Positions 1-8,799 of a stretch of DNA of 64,000 nucleotides are shown piece by piece. The notes under the pieces were generated by a model that made no database searches, was not told the origin of the DNA, and was given only the letters and a program-made list of their open reading frames with translations. Source of the DNA: Shewanella sp. ANA-3 (lineage in GTDB: Bacteria; Pseudomonadota; Gammaproteobacteria; Enterobacterales; Shewanellaceae). The first letter of the stretch is position 1, and each line of letters opens with the position of its first letter. The position numbers were made by a program, and so were the translations under genes. The DNA lies in NCBI RefSeq assembly GCF_000203935.1, contig NC_008577.1:4154001-4218000 (forward strand). Reading direction: 5' to 3'.

Positions 1-1243
1 GGTTTGGCAAGGTGCCGAGGTCATGGGGGAATATCAAATGTCCCACCACATCTTCAAGCTTGTTGAGTTTAGGGTCGTTGTTCGCCCGCAGGAATTCATC
101 AAACGCCCAACCCGAAAGCTCCCATAATTCATCATGGAGGAATTGGGGCGTCACTATGCCACGGTTAAACACGGTCGGCGCGCCGGGGCGGTCGCCTTCG
201 CAGTTAGACACCAGCGGAAAATCGACTTCAATCACTTCCGCACCAGCAGCTTCTAGGGCTTTACGCGCCGCTTCCCACAAATCGATAACCGATTGGCGAG
301 TATGGATGCGTTGTCCCGTTGGCCCACCGATACCTGGGTTTTCGCTGGTACCAGCTAGTTCATCTTTGTTGATGTACATGCGCGGTACGCCAAAACGCTT
401 CCCCTTAAGGGTGTCAGCGCTGGCGGCGAGTGCCAGATAGGATTCGGGGCGAACGCTAGACGCTTTAGGGATTTGAACCCAAGGTTGCAGGCGCCAGAGG
501 TCGCCACGGGTGATAGGGTCATCGGCCACAATCACATCCAGCACTTCGAGCATATCCGCCATAGTGCGGGTATAAGGCACGACCACATCCATGGTTGGGG
601 TTAATGGCCAGTTGCCACGCACCGAAATCACGCCGCGAGACGGCGTATAGGCACACAAACCGTTGTTAGACGCAGGGCCACGACCACTCGACCAAGTCTC
701 TTCGGCAAGACCGAACGCCGAGTAGCTTGCCGCGGTACCTGTGCCCGCTCCGTTGGATGAACCCGAAGCAAAGGGCGCCGTCAGATAGTTCGCATTGTAA
801 GGGCTTTCGGCGCGGCCATAGTGACCACGCTGCATGCCGCCATTCGCCATCGGTGGCATATTGGTTTTGCCTAAGCAAATAGCACCCGCGGCGCGTAGGC
901 GCTCGACGGCAAAGGCATCGTACTGGGCCACTAAATCTTTAAATGCTGGGCTGCCAGACGCCGCCGTCAATCCCTTCACTAAATAGCTGTCCTTAGCGGT
1001 GTAAGGAATACCATCGAGCGGGCTTAAGGTTTCGCCACGGGCACGGCGCGCATCGGAAGCCTCGGCTTCTTTCAGCGCATCGGGATTGTGCACCACTAAC
1101 GCATTCAGCTTAGTCTCAGTGGCTGGGCCATCGTAAGCCGCCACTCGAGCCAAATAGGATTTCACCAACTCAACCGCAGTCCTGCGGCCGGATTCGAGCG
1201 CTTCACGCAGCTCGGCAATGGAAACTTCAGTCACTTCAAACAT
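1..1243 (-). CDS. Amidase signature family protein (3' part beyond window)
   Basis: Reading the minus strand from an ATG at 1243 (GGGAGGG ribosome-binding site just upstream) gives an open frame that runs past base 1, so the C-terminus is missing. It is an amidase-signature hydrolase (Ser-cisSer-Lys triad): Lys84 in YTAKDS, the glycine/serine-rich stretch SGSSNGAG around residue 160-166, and the likely nucleophile Ser186 in WSSGRGPAS. These enzymes hydrolyse amides to acid plus ammonia in the cytoplasm; the substrate cannot be told. The Gly/Ser motif departs from the usual GGSSGGSA, suggesting a diverged subgroup. It follows agmatine deiminase in the same direction, so a role in degrading a polyamine-related or other carbamoyl/amide compound is possible, but this is inference. 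A mini-ORF sits directly upstream. Confidence 0.85.
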   Translation of the reverse strand, partial: MFEVTEVSIAELREALESGRRTAVELVKSYLARVAAYDGPATETKLNALVVHNPDALKEAEASDARRARGETLSPLDGIPYTAKDSYLVKGLTAASGSPAFKDLVAQYDAFAVERLRAAGAICLGKTNMPPMANGGMQRGHYGRAESPYNANYLTAPFASGSSNGAGTGTAASYSAFGLAEETWSSGRGPASNNGLCAYTPSRGVISVRGNWPLTPTMDVVVPYTRTMADMLEVLDVIVADDPITRGDLWRLQPWVQIPKASSVRPESYLALAASADTLKGKRFGVPRMYINKDELAGTSENPGIGGPTGQRIHTRQSVIDLWEAARKALEAAGAEVIEVDFPLVSNCEGDRPGAPTVFNRGIVTPQFLHDELWELSGWAFDEFLRANNDPKLNKLEDVVGHLIFPHDLGTLPN

Positions 1244-1244
1244 C

Positions 1245-1301
1245 TTACGCCCTCCCGCAGAAAGCCAATTGTGGTGCAATAACAGTGACATCAAGCGTCA
1301 T
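1245..1301 (-). CDS. 18-residue leader-type mini-ORF before the amidase
   Basis: A very good ribosome-binding site (AAGGAG) is followed 6 nt later by an ATG and an 18-codon frame (MTLDVTVIAPQLAFCGRA) ending in TAA. One base separates that stop from the amidase ATG, and the amidase ribosome-binding site lies inside the last codons. Translation of the short frame could couple to the amidase. It could also be the true N-terminus of a frame-shifted amidase, or chance. No run of regulatory codons is visible. Confidence 0.4.
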   Translation of the reverse strand: MTLDVTVIAPQLAFCGRA

Positions 1302-1320
1302 ACTGTTCTCCTTGGTGTAT

Positions 1321-2433
1321 TTACTTTCCAGAAGGGATCTGCTGGGTAATACAGTGGATATTGCCGCCACCTAATAAAATCTCCCGCGCGGGCACACCCA
1401 CAATCTTGTGCTCAGGGAAAATTTCCTGCAGTTTTTGCGCAGCGATATCGTCGGTGGCAGGGTCAAGCAGTGGGAAGACGATACGGTCGTTAGTGATTAA
1501 AAAGTTCACATAAGAGCCAGCCAAACGCTCGCCCGCAGTGCGCGGTACGCCAGTGCCTTCTGTCACGCCTTTTGATTCTTCTTCGGTGCAATACAGCGGC
1601 CCCGGTTGTGGCAACAGGTGGATTTTTAACTTGCGCCCTTGGGCGTCAACCGTGTTTTGCAACACGTCCAGCGCGGCTTTTGAGCGTGGGTATTGTGGAT
1701 CGGTTTCATCGTCGGTCCAGTGCAGGATCACTTCACCTGGGCGCGCGAAACAGCACATGTTGTCGATATGGCCGTCGGTTTCGTCCATATAAACGCCCTC
1801 TTCCAACCAGATAAACTGTTTAACATTCAAATAGTCACGCAGTAAGGCTTCGATCTGTTCTTTCGTCAGGTCTGGGTTACGGTTGGCATTCAGTAAACAT
1901 TCGGCCGTGGTCATACAGGTGCCTTCACCATCGACATGGATAGAACCACCTTCGAGGATCAGCGGTGCACTATAACGAGCAAAACCATGTTGCTTGAGCA
2001 TTTGTGCGGCAACCTGTTCGTCCTTATCCCATGGGAAATACAGACCGCCATTGTGACCACCCCAAGCATTGAAGCCCCAATCCACACCACGGCATTCGCC
2101 CTCGGCATTCACCACCACAGTAGGTCCAGTGTCGCGAGCCCAGCAGTCGTTACTGTCAATTTCGACTAGAGTCACGTGGGAAGGCATCACTGTTTGAGCT
2201 TCTGCTAAAAAGGCCTGAGGTACACCCATATAAACGGGAGTTGCCCCACCAATGGCATCGGCCACCTTAGCAAAGGTCGCTTGAGCATAAGCACCTGCAG
2301 AGCGCCAGTTATCAGGACGATATGGCCAAATCATCCATACGGCTTGCTGCGCCGCCCATTCGGCGGGCATATAAAAACCATCTTCTGATGGCTTAGTCGT
2401 TAACTGCGTGGCATCCACATTCGCGTTTGTCAT
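1321..2433 (-). CDS. aguA: Agmatine deiminase
   Basis: 370 residues, the normal size for bacterial agmatine deiminase (PPAD family), which converts agmatine to N-carbamoylputrescine and ammonia in putrescine synthesis from arginine or in agmatine catabolism. The family N-terminal motif PAEW...WMIWP, an RDTGPT motif and the C-terminal [13 protein letters not shown] motif carrying the nucleophilic cysteine are all present, as is the [11 protein letters not shown] histidine region. It is the upstream gene of a likely two-gene unit with the amidase (19 nt between its stop and the mini-ORF start). The usual partner AguB, a nitrilase-type carbamoylputrescine hydrolase, is not in this window. Confidence 0.93.
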
Positions 2434-2828
2434 GAGTTTTGTCTCCAGTAATGCTCAAATCTATAAGGGTGTACGCCCCATTTAGGACGACAGAATAGAA
2501 ATACACCTAACATAATCAAATAAATAAATCGAATAACCGCATTCATCACGCGGCGCGTTAGGTCAAAATTGCCACGTCTTCACTAGGTGAGTTTTCACCT
2601 CATAAAAATTCTGGCGCCTATCTTATCATTTAAGACGGCTTTCGCTGAATAGTGCTATGCAGGGCATTGGTGAGAATTTACAGGATAATGCGCTTTTTGC
2701 TGTCAGTAGTCTCCCCCGCCATCCCCTAAAGCCAATGCGAAAAGGCGAACCATAAGGTTCGCCTTTGTTATTAACGTCTTAACAAGCAAGTGAAAATAAA
2801 TGTTGGACTGTTGCAGTCAATACCAAAC
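2434..2828. other. Intergenic stretch between aguA and hbdH
   Basis: 395 bases with no credible ORF. It should hold the aguA promoter (AT-rich part around 2500-2540). Near 2741-2766 it holds the hairpin listed separately as the hbdH terminator. Nothing else is recognised. Confidence 0.5.
2738..2768 (-). terminator. Terminator after hbdH
   Basis: Inverted repeat AAAGGCGAAC (2741-2750) / GTTCGCCTTT (2757-2766) with a 6-nt loop. Read on the minus strand it ends in a short T tract, placing it about 60 nt after the hbdH stop. Confidence 0.6.
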
Positions 2829-3629
2829 CTATTGCGCGGTCCAAGCGCCGTCCATTGCCAGCGATGCGCCCGTAATTCCCCGCGCCGCACTGCTACATAA
2901 AAACAGCACAAACTCGCCAATCTGACGTGGGTCTAGCATCTCTGGCAGGGGTTGTTTTGCCGTGACGAGCTGGTACTTAGCCTCGTCGTAACTTAAACCC
3001 TTATTGCTGGCGATAGCCTCAATCTGTTTGTTGATCAGCGGCGTATCCACCCAGCCTGGGCAAATCGCATTGACGGTAATCCCCTGCTCGGCGCACTCAA
3101 TAGCCACGACTTTGGTTAAGCCGACAATCCCGTGTTTAGCCGCACAATAGGCCGCCTTGTTGACCGAGGCCACTAAACCATGCACCGAGGCGATATTGAT
3201 AATGCGGCCCCAACGCTTTTCGGCCATCGCAGGCACGGCTTGTTGAATGGTATGAAAGGCCGAGGACAGGTTAATGGCGATAATGTCGTTCCATTTATCA
3301 ATCGGGAAATGAGCAACATTTTCAGTGTGTTGAATACCGGCATTATTCACCAAAATATCAATACTGCCCAACGCCTTAACGCCTGCGTCCATAAAGGCAT
3401 GGATGCTCTCTGGATCCCGCAGATCGGCGTTACTGAAATAAGTGTGAATATGATATTGCTCGGCAAACTCCGCAGCGAGGCGCCGCCCCTCGGCCTCTGG
3501 CATTAACCCGTGCAGGATCAGATGACAACCTTGCTCCGCCAGCACATGCGCCGTTGCTAAACCAATTCCACTGGTGGAGCCGGTGATTAGCCCTACCTTG
3601 CCCTTTAAGCTTGAGTGTTCAACCGCCAT
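2829..3629 (-). CDS. hbdH: 3-hydroxybutyrate dehydrogenase (SDR family)
   Basis: 266 residues, a classical short-chain dehydrogenase: TGSTSGIGLATA nucleotide-binding motif near the N-terminus, NNAGIQH, and the catalytic YCAAKHG. The proline/glycine pattern and the C-terminal GASLAMDGAWTAQ match D-3-hydroxybutyrate dehydrogenases, which oxidise 3-hydroxybutyrate to acetoacetate with NAD+. The start chosen is the ATG at 3629, preceded by GGGAGA; an in-frame extension upstream to 3848 has no family similarity and would overlap scoA. The divergent scoAB pair encodes the CoA-transferase that activates acetoacetate, so together they form a ketone-body utilisation locus sharing the 217-nt promoter region. 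Confidence 0.9.
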   Translation of the reverse strand: MAVEHSSLKGKVGLITGSTSGIGLATAHVLAEQGCHLILHGLMPEAEGRRLAAEFAEQYHIHTYFSNADLRDPESIHAFMDAGVKALGSIDILVNNAGIQHTENVAHFPIDKWNDIIAINLSSAFHTIQQAVPAMAEKRWGRIINIASVHGLVASVNKAAYCAAKHGIVGLTKVVAIECAEQGITVNAICPGWVDTPLINKQIEAIASNKGLSYDEAKYQLVTAKQPLPEMLDPRQIGEFVLFLCSSAARGITGASLAMDGAWTAQ

Positions 3630-3846
3630 ATTGCTTGTCTCCCGATGCTTTAAAATCCAGTCACAGTCTTTACCCATGCCTTGAACACAGCATAGCGGGG
3701 CGCACATCCTCAATGCCCCCAGACTCAATGTCACTAGAATATGGCAATTGGCCGCGGTTTTATTTGGCACCTTAGTACCATAGGAGCGCCCGAAAAATTG
3801 GGTAATAGTAAGCGCCACACTTTCAGCAAGCGTAAGAGAGCACTCC

Positions 3847-4554
3847 ATGTCTGGATTGAATAAGGTGGTTAGCAGCTACGCCGATGCGTTAGCGGGACTC
3901 GAAGATGGGATGACGGTGATTGCGGGCGGCTTTGGCCTTTGCGGTATTCCTGAAAATCTCATCAAAGAAATCAAGCACAAGGGCACCAAAAACCTGACCG
4001 TCGTCTCCAATAACTGCGGTACCACGGAATACGGGCTTGGGATCTTACTGCTCGATAAACAAATCAAAAAAATGATCGCCTCCTATGTAGGCGAGAATGC
4101 TAACTTCGAGGCGCAGATGATGTCTGGCGAACTAGAGGTTGAACTCACGCCGCAGGGCACGCTGGCGGAAAAAATGCGTGCGGCGGGCGCGGGCATTCCA
4201 GCGTTTTATACCGCAACTGGCTATGGCACTGACGTGGCAATAGGTAAAGAAGTCAAGGAATTCAATGGTCGCCATTATATTCTTGAAGAGTCCATTACAG
4301 GCGACTTTGCCATAGTCAAAGCCTGGAAGGCCGACACCTTCGGCAATTTAGTCTTTCGCAGAACCGCTCGTAACTTCAATCCGCTTGCCGCCACCGCGGG
4401 CAAAATAACCGTGGTGGAGGTGGAGGAAATTGTCGAGCCGGGTCAATTAGATCCCGATGAAATCCATACGCCCGGCATCTATGTCGATCGGCTTATCCAA
4501 GGCAGCTTTGAGAAACGTATTGAACAACTAACCACCCGCCCCTCCAGCAAATAG
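3847..4554 (+). CDS. scoA: 3-oxoacid CoA-transferase subunit A
   Basis: 235 residues, family I CoA-transferase alpha subunit. The N-terminal GGFGLCGIPENLI motif and the central SNNCGTTEYGLG stretch are typical. With subunit B it transfers CoA from succinyl-CoA to acetoacetate, giving acetoacetyl-CoA for thiolysis. The start ATG at 3847 follows a purine-rich AAGAGAG. The next gene starts 9 nt after the stop, so the two subunits are co-transcribed and probably co-translated. AtoD-type acetyl-CoA specificity cannot be excluded from sequence alone. Confidence 0.9.
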   Translation: MSGLNKVVSSYADALAGLEDGMTVIAGGFGLCGIPENLIKEIKHKGTKNLTVVSNNCGTTEYGLGILLLDKQIKKMIASYVGENANFEAQMMSGELEVELTPQGTLAEKMRAAGAGIPAFYTATGYGTDVAIGKEVKEFNGRHYILEESITGDFAIVKAWKADTFGNLVFRRTARNFNPLAATAGKITVVEVEEIVEPGQLDPDEIHTPGIYVDRLIQGSFEKRIEQLTTRPSSK

Positions 4555-4563
4555 GATTTGGTT

Positions 4564-5226
4564 ATGGCACTTTCAAGAGAACAACTCGCCCAGCGCGTCG
4601 CCCAAGAACTCAAAGATGGCTATTACGTGAATCTCGGCATTGGTATCCCCACACTGGTGGCCAACTATATTCCCGAAGGCATTGAAGTGATGCTGCAATC
4701 CGAAAATGGCCTGTTAGGGATGGGGCCTTTTCCGACCATGGAAGAGGTCGATGCCGACTTAATCAATGCAGGAAAACAAACCGTGACTATGGCAAGGGGC
4801 GCCGCCCTCTTCGACTCGGCCGAGTCCTTTGCGATGATCCGCGGCGGCCATGTGGATCTCACCGTATTAGGCGCCTTTGAGGTCGACACTCAGGGCAATA
4901 TTGCCTCCTATATGATCCCTGGGAAACTGATTAAGGGCATGGGCGGCGCCATGGATCTTGTCGCCGGCGCCGACAATATTATTGTGACCATGACCCACGC
5001 CTCAAAGCACGGTGAATCCAAGCTATTAACCGAGTGCACCCTGCCGCTAACGGGTAAGGGCTGTATCAAAAAAGTGCTGACAGACTTGGCCTTTATCGAA
5101 ATCAAAGAAGGCAAGTTTCATCTACTCGAACGTGCGCCCGGCGTGAGTGTCGAGGAGATTATCAAGCTCACCGCAGGCGAATTGGTGGTACCTGAGCATG
5201 TCCCCGAGATGATGTTTAACGAATAA
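4564..5226 (+). CDS. scoB: 3-oxoacid CoA-transferase subunit B
   Basis: 220 residues, beta subunit of the CoA-transferase, with the catalytic glutamate in the QSENGLLGMGP motif that forms the glutamyl-CoA thioester intermediate. The GIGIPTLV motif near the N-terminus is also typical. I chose ATG 4564 (MALSREQL): an AGGA overlapping the scoA stop sits 7 nt upstream. An upstream TTG at 4558 is less well placed. A strong terminator follows about 65 nt after the stop. Confidence 0.9.
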   Translation: MALSREQLAQRVAQELKDGYYVNLGIGIPTLVANYIPEGIEVMLQSENGLLGMGPFPTMEEVDADLINAGKQTVTMARGAALFDSAESFAMIRGGHVDLTVLGAFEVDTQGNIASYMIPGKLIKGMGGAMDLVAGADNIIVTMTHASKHGESKLLTECTLPLTGKGCIKKVLTDLAFIEIKEGKFHLLERAPGVSVEEIIKLTAGELVVPEHVPEMMFNE

Positions 5227-5284
5227 GCGCCATTAAATAGTAGGTTCAAGTGCGCATTCAAATATGCCTTTTCAAATCGCCAAT

Positions 5285-5320
5285 AAAAAAGCAGGGATAT
5301 CTTAGGTATCCCTGTTTTTT
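5285..5320. terminator. Bidirectional terminator between scoB and metE
   Basis: Perfect 8-bp stem CAGGGATA (5292-5299) / TATCCCTG (5307-5314), flanked by six A on the left and six T on the right. It can serve scoB on the plus strand and metE on the minus strand. Confidence 0.85.
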
Positions 5321-5362
5321 ACGCTATGCCAAAGAGGCATTAATTGCGGATATTACACGCGC

Positions 5363-7633
5363 TTAGCCAAGGCGGCGACGCAATTCGCGGGTCGCATCGA
5401 CCATGTTCTTCAGCGCGGGCTCAACCTCATCCCAAGTGCGGGTCTTCAGGCCGCAATCAGGGTTAACCCAGAGTTGACGCACAGGCACTTTTTGCGCCGC
5501 TTTTTCGATAAGGTGCACCATGGCCTCAACACTTGGCGTATTTGGCGAATGGATATCGTAAACGCCTGGGCCAATTTCATTTGGATATTCAAAATCTTCA
5601 AAGGCGTTGAGCAGCTCCATGCGTGAACGCGAGGTCTCGATGGTGATCACATCTGCATCCATGGCGGCAATGGCGGCGATCGTGTCGTTAAACTCGCTGT
5701 AGCACATATGGGTGTGGATTTGAGTTTCATCCACAACACCCGCTGCACTCAGTTTAAAGGCATTCACCGCCCAATCTAAGTAAGCTTGCCACTCGCTTTG
5801 CTTTAATGGCAAACCTTCGCGGAAGGCTGGTTCATCAATTTGGATAATGCCAATGCCCGCATTTTGTAAATCCACCACTTCATCTCTGATTGCCAGCGCC
5901 AATTGGGTGGCAATGGTATCGCGGCTGATATCTTCACGGGCAAACGACCAATGTAGAATCGTCACCGGGCCCGTTAGCATGCCTTTGACGGGTTTGTCCG
6001 TCAGGCTTTGGGCGAATTCGGCCCAATCAACCGTCATCGCTTTCGGGCGGCTCACATCGCCATAAATCAATGGCGGCTTAACGCAGCGAGAACCATAACT
6101 CTGCACCCAACCATTTTTGGTAAATCCCACGCCTTCGAGCTGCTCGCCGAAGTATTCCACCATGTCGTTACGCTCGGCCTCACCGTGTACTAGCACATCG
6201 ATACCGAGTTTAAGTTGGCGGTCGATGGTATCGCGGGTCACTTGCTGCAACTGCTCGGTATATTGGGCATCGCTTAACTCCCCTTTGCGCCAGCGGCTAC
6301 GTAAACCACGGATGGCAGGCGTTTGTGGGAACGAACCTATCGTGGTCGTGGGCAGCAATGGCAAACGATACTTGCGCTGCTGTACCGCTTGGCGCTCAGT
6401 AAATTCGCTCACACGTTCATAGTCAGCTTGGGTCAGCGCTGCGACTCGGGCGATCACTTTAGCATCCGCCGCCTGTGCCTTAGCCTCACGGCGTGCCAAA
6501 CAGGTGTTAACGATCTCTTTAGCGGCGATAGACTCAGGGGCCTGCAACAATTGGCGCACATTGGCCAGTTCCAACAGCTTTTGCTTAGCAAATGCGAGCT
6601 GCTGACGTAACGCTGGCGTGAGGGTTGTCTCTACCTCTAAATCCACAGGGCTGTGCAGCAGTGAACAGGAAGTGCCAATCCATAGGCGCGCACCTAAGTC
6701 TCTGGCAACACTGCCGATACGCTCGACAATCAGGTCAACCTCTGCCGCCCACACGTTACGGCCATTAACTACACCCGCAGAGAGAATTTGATCTGATCTT
6801 AAGGCATTGGCAAACAAGGCCAATTGTTCAGGGGCAGTCACTAAATCGAGGTGCAGACCCGCCACCGGCAACGCGGAAACCAGCGCCTGATGATGACTAA
6901 TGCTCCCATAGTAACTGGTGAGTAAAATCTTCACTTGAGCCGTTTTAAGCGCTTGATAAGCTTCGCTAATCGCCGCTTGCCAATCGTGAGTTAATTCAAG
7001 CGCCAGAATAGGTTCTTCAAGCTGTACCCAAGTCACGCCCTGCGCGGCAAAACGCGCAAGAATGTCGGCATAGGCCTTTAACAGATTGGGCAATAGGCTG
7101 AGTTTATCGAAATCCTGACCCACGGTTTTGGCCAGATACAAGTAACTCACAGGGCCTAACAATACGGGCTTGGCTTGATAACCCAGCGCCTGTGCCTCGG
7201 CCACTTCATCAAAAAACTGCTCATAGGCGATAGAGAACACTTGGTCTTGCTTAAGCTCTGGCACTAAGTAGTGATAGTTAGTGTTGAAATACTTCGTCAT
7301 TTCCGAGGCTGGCGCATCGGTGCCAGTTGGTGCACGACCACGGGCAACGCGGAATAAGGTATCAAGATCGATAGCGCCCTCGCCGCGGTGGCGATCAGGA
7401 ATGGCGTTTAGGGTCGCGCTTAGGGTTAACACTTGATCGTAAAAGGCAAAATCACCCACTGGTACTTGCTCGATCCCTGCGGCCACTTGCCATTGCCAAT
7501 GGGTACGACGTAACTCCTTGGCCACCTCATGCAGTTCAGCTTGAGTGCTCTCACCACGCCAGTATTTTTCGAGGGCAAATTTCAGTTCACGACGACGCCC
7601 GATACGGGGAAAACCAAGACTGTTTAATTGCAT
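5363..7633 (-). CDS. metE: Cobalamin-independent methionine synthase
   Basis: 756 residues, full length for MetE, which methylates homocysteine using 5-methyltetrahydropteroyl-triglutamate without vitamin B12. The N-terminal domain starts at LGFPRIGRRRELKFALE; the C-terminal catalytic domain shows the zinc ligands of IHTHMCYSEF and the late cysteine of NPDCGLKTR. The metR gene is divergent, and the shared intergenic region carries tandem MetJ-like boxes and a MetR-like site. No cobalamin riboswitch is seen upstream, unlike metE genes in some bacteria. Confidence 0.97.
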   Translation of the reverse strand: MQLNSLGFPRIGRRRELKFALEKYWRGESTQAELHEVAKELRRTHWQWQVAAGIEQVPVGDFAFYDQVLTLSATLNAIPDRHRGEGAIDLDTLFRVARGRAPTGTDAPASEMTKYFNTNYHYLVPELKQDQVFSIAYEQFFDEVAEAQALGYQAKPVLLGPVSYLYLAKTVGQDFDKLSLLPNLLKAYADILARFAAQGVTWVQLEEPILALELTHDWQAAISEAYQALKTAQVKILLTSYYGSISHHQALVSALPVAGLHLDLVTAPEQLALFANALRSDQILSAGVVNGRNVWAAEVDLIVERIGSVARDLGARLWIGTSCSLLHSPVDLEVETTLTPALRQQLAFAKQKLLELANVRQLLQAPESIAAKEIVNTCLARREAKAQAADAKVIARVAALTQADYERVSEFTERQAVQQRKYRLPLLPTTTIGSFPQTPAIRGLRSRWRKGELSDAQYTEQLQQVTRDTIDRQLKLGIDVLVHGEAERNDMVEYFGEQLEGVGFTKNGWVQSYGSRCVKPPLIYGDVSRPKAMTVDWAEFAQSLTDKPVKGMLTGPVTILHWSFAREDISRDTIATQLALAIRDEVVDLQNAGIGIIQIDEPAFREGLPLKQSEWQAYLDWAVNAFKLSAAGVVDETQIHTHMCYSEFNDTIAAIAAMDADVITIETSRSRMELLNAFEDFEYPNEIGPGVYDIHSPNTPSVEAMVHLIEKAAQKVPVRQLWVNPDCGLKTRTWDEVEPALKNMVDATRELRRRLG

Positions 7634-7736
7634 ACCATATCTTCCTTTATTTGAGATAAGCCATATTCGGCACTAGCACCCAGCTGATGGTGTTTTCTTG
7701 GCAACTTTTCGCATTTAAGCCTAGATAAATCACAAT

Positions 7737-7760
7737 GGGCGTCTGGACGTCTAGAAGTTT
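7737..7760. promoter_or_regulatory. Tandem MetJ boxes between metE and metR
   Basis: Three adjacent 8-mers, GGGCGTCT, GGACGTCT and AGAAGTTT, match the MetJ met-box AGACGTCT at 6, 7 and 6 of 8 positions. MetJ binds tandem boxes of exactly this spacing. The array lies 104 nt from the metE start and 74 nt from the metR start, so S-adenosylmethionine-dependent repression of both is likely. Confidence 0.75.
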
Positions 7761-7808
7761 ATTGTGATAGTCTCTATGCCAGCAACCGAATTGATTTCAA
7801 GCACAACA

Positions 7809-7821
7809 TGAGCGAAATTCA
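7809..7821. promoter_or_regulatory. Possible MetR binding site
   Basis: TGAGCGAAATTCA fits the MetR pattern TGAA-N5-TTCA with one mismatch. It lies 12 nt before the metR start codon, suggesting autoregulation. Confidence 0.4.
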
Positions 7822-7833
7822 CTTGGAGTGATC

Positions 7834-8739
7834 ATGATCGAACTAAGACATCTGCGAACCTTAATGGCACTGAAGGAAAGTGGCAGCTTGGCGGGCGCAG
7901 CCAAAAAACGTTTTGTCACTCAATCGGCTCTCTCCCATCAAATTAAGGAGTTAGAGCAACGAATTAACTCGCCCATTTTTGTGCGTAAAAGCAAACCCCT
8001 CTCCTTTACTCAAGAAGGCGCACGCCTGTTGCACCTCGCCGAAGAGATCCTGCCGAAGGTGTTAGAAACGGAAACGGATCTGAAAAATGGCCTAGAGACA
8101 GAGACCAATCAGCTCAGAGTGGGGATTGAATGCCACAGCTGTTTTCGCTGGTTAATGCCAGTGATGGAGCAATTTAGGCAAGATCATCCGCAGGCCGAGT
8201 TAGATCTGTCGAGCCGTCACCTGTTCGATTCGCTCAATGCCTTAGAAATGGGCGAACTCGATATAGTGCTGACCTCAGATCCCGTGCCGGGGCACTCGCT
8301 CGCCTATCAGCATTTGTTTGATTTTGAAGTGAAGTTAGTGGTTGCCAAGGATCATCCCTTAGCGAAAGAAGCCTATGTTACGCCTAAGCAATTGACGCGT
8401 TTACCCATAATCAGCTACCCAGTGCCACTGGCGCGTTTAGATATTTACCGCCACTTTTTAGAACCCGCAGGTGTTGAGGCTGGCGAACAAAAGACCTGCG
8501 ATTTGACCATGATGTTATTGCAACGCATCGCCTGTAAGGACGGCATCGCCGCCCTGCCCAACTGGTCAATCAATGAGGGACATGGATTGAGCCTCGCCGC
8601 CGTTAAACTGGGTCAAGAAGGCTTAAAACGCCCGCTATTTGGTGCCTACCGCCGCCACAGCGCGAACTCGGCCTTAGTGCAAAACTGGTTGCAACTGGTG
8701 GCCAGCGAAGGCTTAGCGCGTCAGCAAAAATCCAATTAG
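7834..8739 (+). CDS. metR: LysR-type activator of methionine genes
   Basis: 301 residues, LysR family: N-terminal winged helix-turn-helix (about residues 1-60, with SLAGAAKKRFVTQSALSHQIKELE), then a two-lobed effector domain with the MetR-like GIECHSCFRWLMP and LDLSSRHLFDSL stretches. MetR activates metE and related genes with homocysteine as co-activator. ATG 7834 is preferred because GGAG (7825-7828) is correctly spaced from it; an in-frame GTG at 7828 overlaps that site. The divergent arrangement with metE is the classical one. Confidence 0.93.
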   Translation: MIELRHLRTLMALKESGSLAGAAKKRFVTQSALSHQIKELEQRINSPIFVRKSKPLSFTQEGARLLHLAEEILPKVLETETDLKNGLETETNQLRVGIECHSCFRWLMPVMEQFRQDHPQAELDLSSRHLFDSLNALEMGELDIVLTSDPVPGHSLAYQHLFDFEVKLVVAKDHPLAKEAYVTPKQLTRLPIISYPVPLARLDIYRHFLEPAGVEAGEQKTCDLTMMLLQRIACKDGIAALPNWSINEGHGLSLAAVKLGQEGLKRPLFGAYRRHSANSALVQNWLQLVASEGLARQQKSN

Positions 8740-8756
8740 CGCCGTAAAAACAGCAT

Positions 8757-8785
8757 AAAAAAGCCTGCAATCGCAGGCTTTTTTA
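8757..8785. terminator. Bidirectional terminator metR / HDOD gene
   Basis: AAGCCTGC (8761-8768) / GCAGGCTT (8773-8780) with a 4-nt loop, A tract left and T tract right; it serves the two converging genes. Confidence 0.85.
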
Positions 8786-8799
8786 TTAAAGGCACATTC

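Noticed and set aside
12..440. Plus-strand ORF of 142 codons at the left edge.
   Set aside because: It is the opposite-strand shadow of the amidase gene, whose minus-strand translation shows clear family motifs.
2829..3848. 339-residue version of the hydroxybutyrate dehydrogenase.
   Set aside because: The first 73 residues have no SDR similarity and would overlap the scoA start; ATG 3629 has a good ribosome-binding site.
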